The notes: generated by a model not told the origin, from the sequence alone. Counted from the stretch's first letter, positions 12,295 to 25,164 are shown. The stretch: 64,000 bases of DNA from Typha latifolia (GCA_019914945.1 CM034100.1:12597096-12661095), one strand, 5' to 3'. Program-made: numbers and translations.

Positions 12295-13120
12295 ACTATG
12301 GGCCACCCTAGGCTTATAATATTAATAATAAGATTACATGTTTGGGTTTTGGGTTGAGCTTCAAGTTCAAATTTCAAGCCCAGAAAAGAAAGAAAAGAAT
12401 TTCAAGCCAAGCTCAGCTTCAAGTTCTGGGCTGGGTCGTACCAAGAGGAAAAGCTAAGTCCGGCAGGCCGGGCCAGGTTTGGGCCAGGCTTTTTGAGCCA
12501 ACCGGTCTTAAGTATTTGTTTACGGCTCGACCCACTGATTACTCGGGTCGAGCCGGGCTAGAATAGTCTAGCCTGTTATTGCCCGTTAGCCCGTGAGATA
12601 TTGGCCTTGCCAGGTCGACCAACCAACCTTTTAGCTATTTTTAGAAAAATTTTACCGTTAGCTTATTTAAAAAAAATATTTTTGTTCCTCCATTTAAAAA
12701 TAATAATAATAAATTAAAAATTTTAAAGGTGTGCTTAAAACATATCTACATAATGGTACAACACCAAAATTTCCATTGGTTTTTACTGTAGCAGAACGAG
12801 TAAGCTATTGTAGCAAAAATGCAGACTATTGTAGCAAAACGGGCGGGCCTAGTTGTAGGCTGAATGGGCGGGCCGAACGAGCAGGCTTTCGGGCCGGGTC
12901 AAACGGGCAAAGGGTTGGCCCGTGCCGCCCATGGGTAGTTCGGGCTTGGGCTGGGCTGGGCCTAAATCGAGTCTAGGCCGAGCTTAGCTCGATCTAAACC
13001 GGGCCGGGCATGAGCGAGCTGGGCCGTTTGAGCCCAGTTCATCCTCGAGCAGGTTATAGCCCAAAAATTTCGTTCCATCTTCGAGCTACCAGGCTACATG
13101 AGGCAATTTGTTATTTACCG
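12295..13120. repeat. GC-rich GGGCCGGGC-type degenerate repeat region
   Basis: Contains many GGGC, GAGCCGGGC and CGAGC words on both strands, especially at 12400-12600 and 12840-13060, separated by an AT-rich stretch at 12640-12830. The word use resembles the interior of the adjacent MITE and other plant hAT non-autonomous repeats, but I found no terminal repeats or target duplication. Short open frames here are compositional and not convincing genes. Confidence 0.45.
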
Positions 13121-13830
13121 TCGATAAATTTACTAAATTACCTTTTTCCTTATGCCAGTGGGACATTTTGCTAGAAAATATGTTCAATGCTTTGCTCTTA
13201 ATAAATATGGGAATGCCACCAATCCAGTTTTCACAAGTCTAATTTGGATTAGTTGTATAAAGTTAGAAGTTGGGAAAACAAATAAATATTTTAACCGCTT
13301 ACAACGTGAGACAAGTGAATCTTTTCATATAAAGAGCAACGGACCAAATGCACCCTCAAGAGTGTATCTAATGTTTCTTTTTTTACATTGATACAAATTA
13401 ATCCCAATAATTTAAAGCGCATTCCTGTGACCAAGCAAACCAATTAAAATCTCAGAATAGCAAGATTTCCCAACATGAAACATCTCAGAGATGGCGTGTT
13501 GTCCACGGGTTCTCCAGAATTTGATAAGGACAAGAGGTCTTGGTTTTCTTCATGTCAGTAAGTAGATAAGTGTACCTAATTGTCGAACCAAAATCTAAGT
13601 GATATATAGTATTTTTTATTTTTCATTTTTGAGTTTAAGTGATATATAATATGACTTATGAAGGCCAGGACAACATGGATGCAGTTCACTTTCTACATTA
13701 TACTCATGGAGTTCTTCTATAGAGACAAAAACTCCACTTTCTATGAATGCACTTGTTACCTTGCCCATGACAAGGGTCATGGTCAAATACTGACCAACGA
13801 TTGGCATTGTGCGGGTGTTAAATTCTTCTC
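13121..13830. other. Upstream region of the MATE-1 gene
   Basis: AT-rich non-coding sequence. No repeat ends or coding signal are recognised. The last 80 bases before the TATA box resemble the region in front of MATE-2. Confidence 0.5.
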
Positions 13831-13839
13831 TATAAATAG
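13831..13839 (+). promoter_or_regulatory. TATA box of MATE-1
   Basis: TATAAATAG lies 67 bases before the start codon. It is preceded by TTCTC and followed by GCAGGCACCATT. The same block (TCTCTATAAATAGCAAGCACCATT) stands before MATE-2 at 37811-37834, so it was copied with the gene and is probably the true core promoter. Confidence 0.7.
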
Positions 13840-13857
13840 CAGGCACCATTAGGACCC

Positions 13858-13860
<3 letters not shown>

Positions 13861-13902
<42 letters not shown>
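13861..13902 (+). repeat. (GA)n tract in the MATE-1 5' leader
   Basis: About 20 GA units end just before the start codon at 13906. In the MATE-2 copy only GAGAGAATTGGAGAGAG remains, so the tract expanded or shrank after duplication. GA repeats in plant leaders can be bound by BPC/GAGA-binding factors; whether that happens here is not known. Confidence 0.85.
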
Positions 13903-13905
<3 letters not shown>

Positions 13906-16900
13906 ATGGAAAAGCCAAACATGGAGTCTCCACTCCTCACAAGCTCTGATAGAAAGGAAGAAGGGGAGTTGTTAACAGAATTAAAGAAGCAGCTACGGTT
14001 AGCAGGGCCAATGATAGCAGGAAGCGTCCTGCAGAACATTATCCAGATGATATCAATCATGTTTGTTGGACACCTTGGGGAGCTCTCCCTCTCAGGTGCT
14101 TCCATGGCCAGCTCCTTTGCTGGAGTCACTGGTTTTAGCTTGTTGGTATGTTTAGATTCTCCTCTCTTTATCTCCTCTGTTATCCAATTGCATGTGTGGC
14201 TTAGCTCCATGGACGGTAGGAAATCAACCTTCAGTCTTTGAGGTTGTAGTTGTCTGGGACATCCAAGAAACAAGCAATTTGATTGTTGTTATCCTTTTGT
14301 CTTTATGCTAATCTGATTCATGATTCTCCTTTTTCTTTATATTGGGAATTGCCGGAATTGGTGCTGATGTAAATTTGGGCCTTTCTGTCATTTTGAACCT
14401 ATAGTTTTACAAAAATGTGGCATGGAAAAAGACTCTGTAGGTCTTGGAATATAGGTATCATTAAAGATTCATAATATAGAATTGAGCTAAATTCACTTTT
14501 TTCAAAAGTAAGTCAAAGAAATCAGTGGAACGCTGGCAAGTCAAGAAATCGGAGATCGAGTGGTCCAAAAGGAAACCAAGTGAAATTGTCATCTTCCGAT
14601 CCTTACCATGAGGAATATATTTGCTTCTCTTTCTCTTGTGAACTCCAGGTTCTTGGAGCATGCCATCCTATGATTTCTCCATATTTTACAAGTTTTGATA
14701 TGTGACTAACATCTAACCAAACAAAACTAGAAACTTTGCGTCCATTCCTGATATGATATAATACAGAGAGGAAATATAGAGTGAGAGAGAGCAAGGGAGA
14801 GGAAGGAGAGATGGAAAAGCCCTACAAAGTTATCAATAAGGGGGGGAGTGAGGTCTCATACAGAAATGTAGTTTGTAAATTCTGTGAGATTTTGTTTGGA
14901 TGGATGTTTAATTTAACCTAACAATACAATTGGAAGACATTCTGAGCAAGTTAAAAGTTCTTTGATCTGGAACAGAATGTCTCGAGCCCATATAAGCAGT
15001 GGAAACAAAAGTATACAAGGATTAGTATTACTAGTATAAGGGTCCCTTTATAATATGGTTAAAATTCATATGGAATCAGAGGAGAGTGTTGGTAGATAAA
15101 ATCCTCATTCTTATCTCAAAAGTTCAGGTCATATACAAGTTTGAAGAAGTGTTTAATAATAATTTCGAGTGTTAATTTGAATAAGATGACTCTTCAAGCA
15201 AGGATTTTTAGTATGTGAATTTTTATGATCTTTCCAACTCAAAACAGTGTTCTATTACATGAGGCTCCAGACAGCATGTTGAGAGGGCAAGATGCAGGCA
15301 ATCTTACCCTCATAGCTCGAGAGACTATTTTTATGACAAATACATGACCGTATGGTGTGCATGATGGTAAGTCTTAATATCATACTAACACCTTCTTCTT
15401 TGCTTTAATGTTGATGTGCCCTATTTATTTACACTAATGAAAAATGGTGATGCTACGCCTCTGAGAGAGTTTCCTTTTCTTAATTTTTCTTCTCTAGTTA
15501 GTCTTGTGCTGACTGCTAATCTGCACTTAAGAAGAAGTTTCAAAGTTGTGGATGCTGTCTCATGATAGTTCATAGATCTCATGTATCTAAATTGAATGCT
15601 TGCTCTAAGATAGTTTTGATTGTTCATGCCTCACTCATCTCGCGCAACTTGATGAATGATTGTAGTATATGTTCTTAAAAATTTCTGGAACTAAAACTAC
15701 ATGTTCTTTTCCATCAGCGGATGCAACTAATGTTGTTGCAATGCCAAAATGAAAAGTTTAGCATATTTATATGAGCTAACAATGCTTATCTTGATATGTC
15801 TTGCTATAATGATTCATGTTTTTTGTTCTGTCAAAGCATTTTACTATTGAAGTTGACTGTTTTTCCTCTTCGAGGAAAACTGTTATTATGTTGTGTGAAT
15901 AAAATTGTTTCCTTTGTTCTGTGGTTAGATGGGAATGGGAAGTGCTTTGGATACGTTGTGCGGCCAGGCCTTTGGAGCAAAACAATTCTATATGCTTGGT
16001 ATTCATATGCAAAGGGCAATGCTAGTCCTTATGCTTGTAAGCATTCCGCTTGCCATTATTTGGGCCTGCACAGGCCAAATTCTTCTTTTATGCGGGCAAG
16101 ATCCAGAGATTGCAAATGAAGCTGGAGTATATGCTCGATGGATGATCCCATCTCTTTTCGCATACGGTCTTCTTCAGTGCCACGTTAGATTCCTGCAGAC
16201 CCAAAATATCGTTTTTCCCGTAATGCTAAGCTCTGGGATTACTGCACTGCTTCATATACTTGTCTGTTGGATATTGGTATACCAATTAGGCCTTGGCAGC
16301 AAAGGTGCTGCCCTTGGAAATGGAATCTCTTATTGGATCAATGTGTTACTATTGGCACTTTATGTTAGACTATCAAACAACTGCAAGAAAACTTGGACTG
16401 GCTTTTCAAAAGAGGCTTTGCACAATATCCTTAATTTCACCAGACTCGCTGTTCCATCAGCATTGATGGTTTGGTAAGAAAATAGCATATCCATTTACGT
16501 AACAATATTAAGAACTTTGAATAACTATTCTAAGTGCATCTTATGGATTGAGACAGCTTGGAATGGTGGTCATTCGAGTTTCTAGTGCTTCTTTCTGGTC
16601 TTCTCCCAAATCCAAAGTTAGAGACATCGGTGCTATCAATAACGTGAGTGCAGCTTTTATAATTTTTTTTGCCTTTTATGGCTTTGATGAAATAAAGTAT
16701 TTAGGATGTTCTCAATGATAAGTACAATATTTAGGTTCACAATTTAATGCATCTAATAATTCTTAATTAAGTTAACACATATAGCAACGCTCTGTGGCTA
16801 ATCTTGTCCATTAACTAAAGCCATGCATCTTATTTCCTCAGCCTTAACACAGGTTCAGCAATCTTCATGATCCCTTTTGGTCTTGGTGCTGCAGTGAGGT

Positions 16901-18114
16901 GAGTTTATTATAGATCTTGTTGACATCTTCTACCTTATACCATCTTTAGTAACATTGCCAATAACCTTTTCCACTTCACAGTACTCGTGTTTCAAATGAA
17001 CTCGGTGCTGGACATGGACAAGCTGCTCGTTTAGCTGTTCGTGTTGTGTTATTCTTGGTCATTGCAGAAGTTTCCATAGTGGCATTGGCCTTGGTTTTGC
17101 TGCGTGGTATCTGGGGATATGCATATAGCAATGAAGAAGAAGTGGTGAAATATGTGGCAACTATGTTGCCAATTCTTGCAACATCCAATGTTTTTGATGG
17201 AATTCAATGTGTTCTTTCAGGTAAACGTCATCCTTGAATTCGTGATCAGTTTCTTATTCTTGTATCATTATAGACTAAATACTTTCTTTCTTGAACATGC
17301 AGGAGTTGCCAGAGGATGTGGTTGGCAGAAGATTGGTGCATTTGTTAATCTTGGAGCATTCTATATTTCAGGCATCCCTTCAGCTATTCTTTTAGCATTT
17401 GTTTTTCATCTTGGAGGAAAGGTGGTTTTCTTCCTAGCTATTTTCTTCTTGGTTTCATATTTTGGCTAATGATAGTGTTGATCGCAAACTGACAAACATG
17501 TATCAAAATCGATGAACAGGGCCTTTGGCTAGGAATCATATGTGGCATTTTTCCACAAGCATTGATTTATTTAGCCATTACCCTACGTACTGACTGGGAG
17601 AAAGAAGTAAGGATCATTGACGAACTTATATTCCTATTTTGTTGTACTAAGCTACTTTTATTTAATTGCAAGCAGTTCCATAGATGGTAAACTTTGCTTG
17701 CATTGTGGAAATACTTTACTAGCTTTGAAAAGCTTTCATGGAAAAGTTGAAAGAGCTTCTTCCGAAGCTGTCATATTTTAACCTTATACTTCATTGAATT
17801 TTTTGAATATCCATTACCAAGAATCTCTAATGTGCTTTAACTCAGCTATTTAAACCTAAAAGAAAGTTGCCATATGATATGAGCTCAACACTAGGAAACA
17901 ATCATTTTCCAATTAAATCATAACAATTATAAATTTATAATTAAGGTTGCCGAGGGGAAAACACATTTGGCATTGCAAAAATCATTAAATATTTCATATG
18001 GTTTCTTTGTATAAGTTCATATATCTGCTCTGATGATGTCCTATTAATTTCCAGGCAAGGAAGGCAGAGGATAGAGTATTCAGCTCCAGCATTCCCACAG
18101 GCATAGTAACATAA
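13906..18114 (+). CDS. MATE efflux transporter (DTX family), MATE-1, intact
   Basis: Multidrug and toxic compound extrusion carrier: a membrane protein exporting organic compounds or metabolites by cation antiport, usually at the plasma membrane or tonoplast. Proposed exons: 13906-14145, 15929-16473, 16557-16643, 16842-16898, 16982-17220, 17303-17421, 17520-17606 and 18055-18114. All junctions are GT-AG and the frame closes exactly: 477 aa and a stop, the usual length for a 12-helix plant MATE. Recognisable blocks are [19 protein letters not shown] (exon 1), [13 protein letters not shown] and [17 protein letters not shown] (exon 2), [20 protein letters not shown] (exon 3), [17 protein letters not shown] (exon 5) and [21 protein letters not shown] (exon 6). 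The start is the first in-frame ATG after the TATA box and GA tract and aligns with the MATE-2 copy. Intron 1 is long (1.8 kb) with nothing recognised in it. The sequence suggests the large DTX clade that includes Arabidopsis DTX1-16. The substrate cannot be predicted. Confidence 0.92.
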
Positions 18115-18456
18115 TGTCATATTTGATGGGCAGTATTGTAACTTCTATTTTTCTTTTGAGAGAAAGGGGTAATTAGCAATATTGTAACTTTGTTAGCATA
18201 ATGCCCTTATTTTGATCATCAAGGAGCTCATTTGAAATTGATGCTTAAACATAGCAAGAGCATCAAACCAGGAAGATGTAGGAACCTTTATTAAGTATTG
18301 TTCTCTTTCAGCAAAATTTTGGTGGTAAACTTTTGTGAGAAAATATGATACTGCGAGTAATACTTTATGATGATTTAGATTGTTGTTGGTTTAGCATGTT
18401 CATGAAGTTCCGTGAAATCTAACATTGAACATGAAGGATGTGATACAACAAATATG
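18115..18456. other. 3' flank of MATE-1
   Basis: Probable 3' UTR and downstream spacer. No coding signal or repeat end is seen before the LINE tail begins. Confidence 0.5.
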
Positions 18457-21400
18457 CTTTTTTTTTCTTTTGAAAGATCCATAAATAGTTGATATATAAC
18501 TAGATGGAATTACAAATTGCATCCACTTGCTCACCAGTCCAGAGGCTTGAAGACTTAATATCACGCTGAGCAAGATTGTGAGCATAAAGATTGTTACATA
18601 TGTTAGTAAATCCTAACTTAATCCAAGGATGTTTTGATAGTAGAAGCTTGCAGTCAAGTACAACATGATGGAATACTCAGTCTGGATTGGCTTGGGAATT
18701 AATCTATTTGACTGTTTATTGATTGTCACTAAAGAGCTAAGGCACAGCCCTTGAGGGCAATTTGCAGAGCTCCTTTAAACCGGCCAAGATGGCCCACTCT
18801 TCGCCCAGTAACGAACTCAAGCAGTTTTCTAGATAGATTTATTTAGCGAAAAGGGGGAGAAGCAAGGTTAGGCCTGGTGAGAATACCTATACCTTCACAT
18901 AAAGCGTTGCACCACGCTATGTCGACCCAGCCTACATAGTCGAACAAAATATCAGGAGCTAGCGTTTGAGATTCCCCATTATCCTAATCTAGTGCATCAC
19001 TAATACTCTCTAGGCAACTCAAGTGAAGTGTTTTAGTGTTGAAAGCTATATTACTAGGGGAGACATCTTTGTTATTAAAAACCTTCTCACATCTGGCTTT
19101 TCAGATGTGCCACAGAAAGGAGAGACAGTAGGACACGCCTCATATAGATAAATTTGAGTAGAGAGCCAGCATCCAGTCATTTAAAGAGTAAGGAGGCTGG
19201 ATCAATGTTCTAATACCCAGATTACGGGAAAGCCATGCAGCCACGCGGACGGGTAGTTGAGAAGGATGTGGTTGATTGTCTCGTTGCTAGAGGAAACATA
19301 GGATTGACATCATCAATCTCTTGGAAGCGACTATGAAGAACAACCTTTACCAAAATCGCTTGGATCAAGCACCTCCATAAGAATGTTTTTATCTTTGGTG
19401 TTACATTTTTTGCATGCTAGATTAGGACGAGCGCCTCCTACAACTATTGTCTGATGTCGAAATGAGCCGGTCACCATGGGAAAGTGAATCATAAGCAGTT
19501 TTAGTAGATAATAATCTGTTATTCGCTTTCGATCAGATTAATTTATTAGGACAATCAACCGAGTGTGGGTTGATGCAGGAATTGAGGATGAAAGAGGCAG
19601 CTCTGGTTAGAAATATATTGTAGATAAGAAAATGATTCTAGTTTTCATCATAAATAAGGTCACTTACTTTGCTAACTGCAACACCCCAATACCGCCATGT
19701 GGCTCTCATGGTGCTTATCCTCACGTGAGATTCACATGGGGATTTAGAAGCTCGATAATACGCCATCAAAATAAGGAATTCAAATAAATTAAGCGAAAAA
19801 CAAAATAGGGCCTAGGCCACACCAAATTCATCCATAATACAATAGAAGGGTAAACATCTCGACAAGAGTACATGATCAAAGTAGCTATAAAATGGGGATA
19901 TAGATCTTTTATTATAAGTTCAAAAGAAAACATGAAATTAAAAAGGCTATCGCCCTACTAGCTAGATGGTGCCAAGCCTCTCGCCAGAGTGCAAGTCAAT
20001 CTGCATCTAGTGTCAACACGAAATAAGCCTAGCGCTCAGCAAATGATATTATACCTAGTTATTCATCAACAATAATATCATCTCCAGCTTAAAACAAGAT
20101 ATAGGAAAGTGCACCATATAAGATGATATGCATCGTAACATGGAGTATACGTGTCAATAACTGGCAAGCATAGTCCAAAATAATTACAGTTAATTTATCC
20201 ATTCTTTATGCATGGTATGCCTCATAACCCGGCGAACAGCATGATCGGTCGTCTGCTTTGTAGACTAAGGACCCAATCGTAAGCTCACACCGAGGTCTAC
20301 ATCATCATACCTTTATTTTTCAATTTAAACACCCTTAAGGGATTGATTCTTAACGATCGATAGTAAATCGCCTATCACTCGACAAAACGGCTGCCTGATT
20401 GTATATACTATAAAATATCCCTCTACCCCTAACCCTAGTTGGGGGAGGTGTCGGGTACTGCCGAGACTTAGAATCATCCCCTTTTGGTGTTATTACAAGG
20501 TAATTAAGTTTAGCATAACATGATAGTAAATAATGTTACTTAAGCATGCGGTACATCACATTAAATTAATAACAAATCATGTCAAGCAACATATTAATTA
20601 GATAGGTTTTGCTAGAATACAAAGATTAGCAAGTCATATATGCTTAGGCTATCACATCAAATAATAAATTAAGAGTGGATAGACCACTTATCTAGATTCA
20701 CTAAAAAGTCCCTAGCGAAGAGCAGTCCCCACCTAATCATGGTCAGCCCCGGGCTGAGCGCTGGTTATAGGGTGCTCTGCGACAAGATCACTAAGTCAAT
20801 ACCAAAATCTTAAAAAAATTTACTAGGGACATATAGTATTAAATGCTGTGGATTAAGATAAAGGGGAAAGAAAATATGGTTCAATCACTACCTTGTCCCA
20901 AAGTGTGAAGAAATAAAAAGGGCTCAAGGAAAAATGTTGGGCTGGGCCAAGCTCGAGGCGAGCACGACCGAGCTAGTGGAGCCCAACCCGAGGCAAGCAT
21001 GCTCGAGCGTGCCTACCACGCTTGGGCTCGATTTGCCCGAGCTCGAGCCCGGCAAGCTCAGGCTAGTGGGAGCCACTCAAGGGAGCTAGGTATAACCCAG
21101 CCTGAGCTGAGCCCCCTCTCAAGTCACCACCCCCCCATATAGGGGTTGCTGCTTTGTTGGGGAAGGAGGGGCGGTGATGACGCACAACTCGAAGCACCAC
21201 ATCGTTATTGGATAGAAAAGAAAGGACAAGGAGGGATAAAACTCACCGACTATGACAAAGACTACACCAGCCTGACCACGACAACGATGATCACAACAAT
21301 GTTTGGAATTTTAGAGGAGAAGGATGGAAGGGAAGAGGCGATGCCCAAGCTCTCCTTGAAGAGGGGAACAAATAAGGAGAGAGAGAGAGAGAGAGAGAGA

Positions 21401-22990
21401 GACGAGCGATGGCCCTCTGCCCAAGGTTGCCCCCTCCCTCCCACACGCCAACAGTGGCGTGTGCAGGGGGGAGGGGCTAGGCCTGCCCTCTTCCCCTCAC
21501 ATTGGCTTGAGACACCAAGGGGAGAGGAAGCGAGGGTGGGAACGTGCAGGGCACATGCCCCACCTTTTTTTTTGCATGTTACACTAACGTAGTTAGGTAA
21601 GTGGAGATTTTCAGTGATAGAAGAAGGTAAGAAATGATTGTATAGAATTGAAATAGACGAACCATCTCCAACCATCCATTAGGCATGCTTGAATAGAATA
21701 TATTCGACTCTAGGGATTGAGGAGCAAGTTGCAGATTCGGAATGCTTCAAAGAGATTGACACGTCGAGACCTATAGACGTAGGTCTGCAGATTAAATCTC
21801 ATTTTGACAACAAGCGATGTCAACCACCATTGGAGAAGCACTATCAAAATTTTCTAATAATGCCATTCAACTCCTTAAGCAGTGATTTAGGCAAGGCCAC
21901 TATTACCATAAAGTATATCGATATTGCGCTAAGTATTGACTTGATGAGAGTGAGTCTTCCTACATGCAATAAGAGATTGCTTTTCCAGGAGGCCAACCTA
22001 GTTTTTACTTTGTCAAGTATAAAATGATAAGCCTTACTCCTTGAAGCAGGAAAAATAAGTACTTATCTCTTAGTACTAAGGGCTTCTGGTTGAGAATGTT
22101 GAAGATATGTGAGCTTCTTCCTAGTTTGATACATTTACTGAATAGGATAGAGGACTTGTTGAAATTTTATTCTTGGCTAGAGATAGAGCAAAAGTGTCTA
22201 AGGATATTAGTGATAGTGAAAACTTCCTTTTGAGTGGCATTCCTAAACATGAGGAGATCATCTATGGAAAGGAGATGAGAGTGAGCTAGAGCAGTGTGAG
22301 CTACCTTGATGCCATTCAAAAGGCTATTGTTGGTTGCCACCTTAAAGAATTAGGATGTAGTGCCCAAAATGAAGAGGTAGGGAGAGAGGGGGCACCCTCG
22401 CTGCAACCTCCTAAAATGCTTGTAGAAGTCGCTTGCATGGCCATTGACATCCACCGCCAACGATGAGGTGGAAATGCATTGATAGATGAATTTAGTGTAA
22501 GCCTCCGGAAACCCATATAGATTTAGACAGTCTATTAGCAATTTACAATCCATCCTATCGAAGCCCTTTAATAAGTCGACCTTCAGTATGAAGAAAACTT
22601 TCTTGCTCATTAAAGAGTCAAGAAAATAAACCATCTCATGGGAAATGACCTATTATCAAGAATTTTCCTTTTAGGAACAAAAACTTTTTGAGCCTCAAAA
22701 AAGAAATTTGCTAGAAAGACTTTTATTCTTACCGTAAGAAGTTTGGAGATGATTTTGTAGATAGTATTATAAAGCCCAATAGATCTAAAGTCATTTACTA
22801 TCGTAGGAGAGTCCTTAATGAGAATAATGATAGTTTGTTGATTCCTTCATCAAGGATCGCAAAAATAAATAAATTTGTGAATGCTTGGCAAATAACAGCC
22901 TTTAGATCAGGCTAGAAAAGCTAGTAGGATGCTGGCGGCTAGGCCGTTAGGGCCCAAAGTTTTGTTCGGATCAAACTTTGCACATGAATA
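18457..22990 (-). mobile_element. L1-type LINE-1, 5'-truncated, split by a solo LTR
   Basis: A decayed plant L1 ORF2 on the - strand, interrupted at 19677-21583. Reading downstream: the reverse transcriptase fingers with SIGLYNTIYKIISKLL-type text near 22800 (family ISLCNVIYKIISKIL), KVDLLKGFDRMDCKLL near 22570, GCPLSPYLF near 22385, and the palm motif IDDLL near 22250 where FADD is normal. A zinc-binding RVT region spans roughly 19000-19676, and a C-terminal RNase H lies at about 18480-18850 (EEWAILAGLK, LDCKLLLSKHPWI, AHNLAQ). It ends in an A-rich tail at 18457-18475. Many stops and frameshifts are present. No endonuclease domain is seen upstream of 22990, so the copy is 5'-truncated, as LINE insertions usually are. 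Confidence 0.85.
19677..21583 (-). mobile_element. Solo LTR of a Ty3-type element inside LINE-1
   Basis: A 1,907-bp sequence reading TGTAACATGC at its start and GGGGTGTTGCA at its end on the - strand. It is flanked by a perfect 5-bp target duplication CTAAC (19672-19676 and 21584-21588). LINE coding text continues on both sides. There is no internal region, primer site or second LTR, so this is a solo LTR left by recombination between two LTRs. Its middle (20210-20480) resembles 51180-51480 on the same strand, and its TGTAACA start is the type seen in element A. The segment at 21146-21675 translates as open frames on both strands, but only through simple GA repeat and GC-rich text. Confidence 0.88.
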
Positions 22991-23752
22991 TCTTATTCCA
23001 ACTACTTACAGATATTGAAATTGCCATGCAAAACTTCTCACAACCATTGACATAAAATCACCAACGTGTTGGAGAAATTGAGAAAATAAATATTTAAAAA
23101 AATAGAATTTTTTTCATAAATAATAAAACCAAATCATAGAGAGAAAGGACAAAATATATGTGATTTAATAATTTGACTATTTTTTATCTATAGATGACAT
23201 AACTATCGGTCATTGTTGAGAAGCTACAATTATAAAAGATTTTACCAAATCAAAAACATAAAGAAAAGGACAATTTTCTACTTTCCACTCCCCTCCTACA
23301 AAAAAAAGAAATATTCTAATTTCCAAACTATTTAGGGAATATTGACAAAGTGAAATAATAGAAGTAGAACATACATATAATTGCAAGATATGTAGTAGTG
23401 TTCAAAATAAGTTTTCCCAAAATTAATAATTATATTAGTTATTGATGATGTTCTGAAATAAAATATGTGATGAAATAAAATTAGAAAAATATAGCCACAA
23501 GAGTGATGTACATGAAAAACCAAAATGGTATTAGTTTTTGCAAGTTTTGTGTCTTTTTCTAGAGAACCTAACCGCCAATCTTTTGATCTTGCCTTTTAAT
23601 TGTTGTCGATCCAAAATGTAGCTAACAACTATATATATGAGATAATGTCATAATGATATTACATTGATTTACCTTAAAGTATATATTTTTTCAATGCCAT
23701 TTTACATATAAAATTAATGGAAATAGTTAAATCGACGAATTTTGTAACACCT
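22991..23752. other. AT-rich spacer, nothing recognised
   Basis: No open frame of note, no terminal repeats and no similarity that I can see to other parts of the window. Confidence 0.5.
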
Positions 23753-24160
23753 ATGAAAAGAAAAGAGTCCAACATGTGCCTCCTACCTTCCCTCTCTAGA
23801 GAAACTTATCCTTTGCCCTGCACGTGCCACTAACAATGAGTTGATGCGCATATAAGGTGACCACCTTCCCATCCTTATCTTCCCCTTCTCTCTTTCCCCC
23901 ATCAACTTACTCTCCACCCAATTTTCTCCCCATCTCCCTCCATACTTTCTTCTGTGGCCGAAGCTAGCACCATCTTCTTCCTCCCTAGCCGGTGATCGTT
24001 CGACCCTCTCCTCATTGAGATTCCCTTCCGCCGCCTCCCTTAATTTAGTCATAGCCTCGACATGGATGTGCTGCAACCACCTGTCGCTAATGGGAACGTG
24101 AGTGCATCCTCATTGGGTAGTGGTGATCAAATTAATGATCCTCGAGGTCAGTGAGAGCCT
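23753..24160 (+). mobile_element. Possible LTR fragment (TGTAACACC start)
   Basis: TGTAACACCTATG opens a stretch that becomes C/T-rich and then codes nothing, the same layout as the element A LTR and the LTR-like sequence at 49829. No matching end, second copy or target duplication was found, so the assignment rests on the terminal bases and composition only. Confidence 0.3.
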
Positions 24161-24365
24161 TGCACAAATGCAAGTTAATAAAAAATTTAAGTGGATGAAA
24201 ATATTCTTATGCCAATTTAAATAAACAAATGAACTATTAATATTGTAGACTACAATTCTTAGATCCAAGGAGAAGCATGAATTTCTCCAATTTTATGATC
24301 CACCCTTGTACACTAACAAACCTTTTTTTTTCTTGAAATAGGAAATCAAGGTGGCCATATTAAAA

Positions 24366-24710
24366 GATCCTTTGCAAATGGCTTGGAGATTGGCATCAAT
24401 AAAGGAATTAAAGAGAAGAACCCAAATGAACTCCAATTTAGTTGAAGGAATTTTAGCCTTGCAACATCACCATGAAAATTAAACGAAGCATTGTTGTAAG
24501 CCAACATAGCCACCTCGGTGCTGTCGAAGTTTTTAAGATAAAAGCATGTTATGTTCTCAAGGAGGCGGATCTCGGTAACTCACTTACTCGAATGACACTA
24601 TGAAACATTGCGGTAGATCTTTATAGGCTTTATCAAATTAGGCCTTGGGTGAGGAATGATTCCTTGGTTTAGTGATGTTTGTGTAAAGATTGGATATAAT
24701 GCATCTCTAT
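24366..24710 (-). pseudogene. AP2/ERF transcription factor relic (RAP2.4-like)
   Basis: Read on the - strand, 24448-24615 encodes a complete 56-codon AP2 domain with no indel. It has the pattern YRxV...KxVTEIRLLEN...FDSTEVAMLAY...FHGDVARLKF, aligning to the family YRGVRQR.WGKWVAEIRLP...FDTAEEAALAYD.A.F.LRGDFARLNF. Two codons are stops: at the position of Q in VRQR and of the second W in WGKW. The first of these tryptophans has become Ser. Upstream text ends in KPIKI, like the KPTKL that precedes the domain in RAP2.4-type DREB A-6 proteins. Downstream, in another frame at 24366-24400, IDANLQAICKG matches the conserved VDAKLQAICQSL block of the same group. So: a dead fragment with nonsense, missense and at least one frameshift. 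The surrounding N- and C-terminal regions are not recognisable. Confidence 0.8.
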
Positions 24711-25164
24711 AGGATTTGGTAATGGAGACTAATCTCTACAGGATTTGAGAAGAAAATGCTCGGGACAGATAGATGAGAGGAATGTGCTCAGGAATAGTGA
24801 AGACAAGAGAGGAATGAGGGTTGTATACGGGAGTAATAGAGAAAGGAGGATGGTTGCTGTGAGCCTACAACCAACGAAAGAAAGGGGAATATGAAGAATT
24901 AGGAATTAGGGCATGAGAGTAATTAAGAAATTAACAAAAAATAAAAAAAATTATTAGCTATCCCACTTAACCCTTCTACTATTATAAGTGGAGGGGCAAT
25001 TTGGTCATTTCATGTTTTTCGTCTATGAGATTAGGCGATGAGGCATTTTCAATAGTTCATGGATTCCTTGTGTATCAAAAAATAGTTTAGAAGAGGTATG
25101 TAAAAAATGGTGATAGTTCAAGGGGTCAAATGAGAATTATCCCTATTATACATCTAGGGTTTAT
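24711..25164. other. Spacer between ERF relic and LINE-2
   Basis: Some of this may be the decayed N-terminal part or leader of the ERF relic. No further domain or repeat end can be supported. Confidence 0.4.

Noticed and set aside
12342..12976. Possible small GC-rich gene
   Set aside because: The reading frames consist of GGGCCGGGC-type repeat words shared with MITE interiors; no start context, intron or domain.
21146..21675. 148- and 137-codon open frames on opposite strands
   Set aside because: Inside the solo LTR, driven by GC-rich and GA-repeat text, with no recognisable domain.
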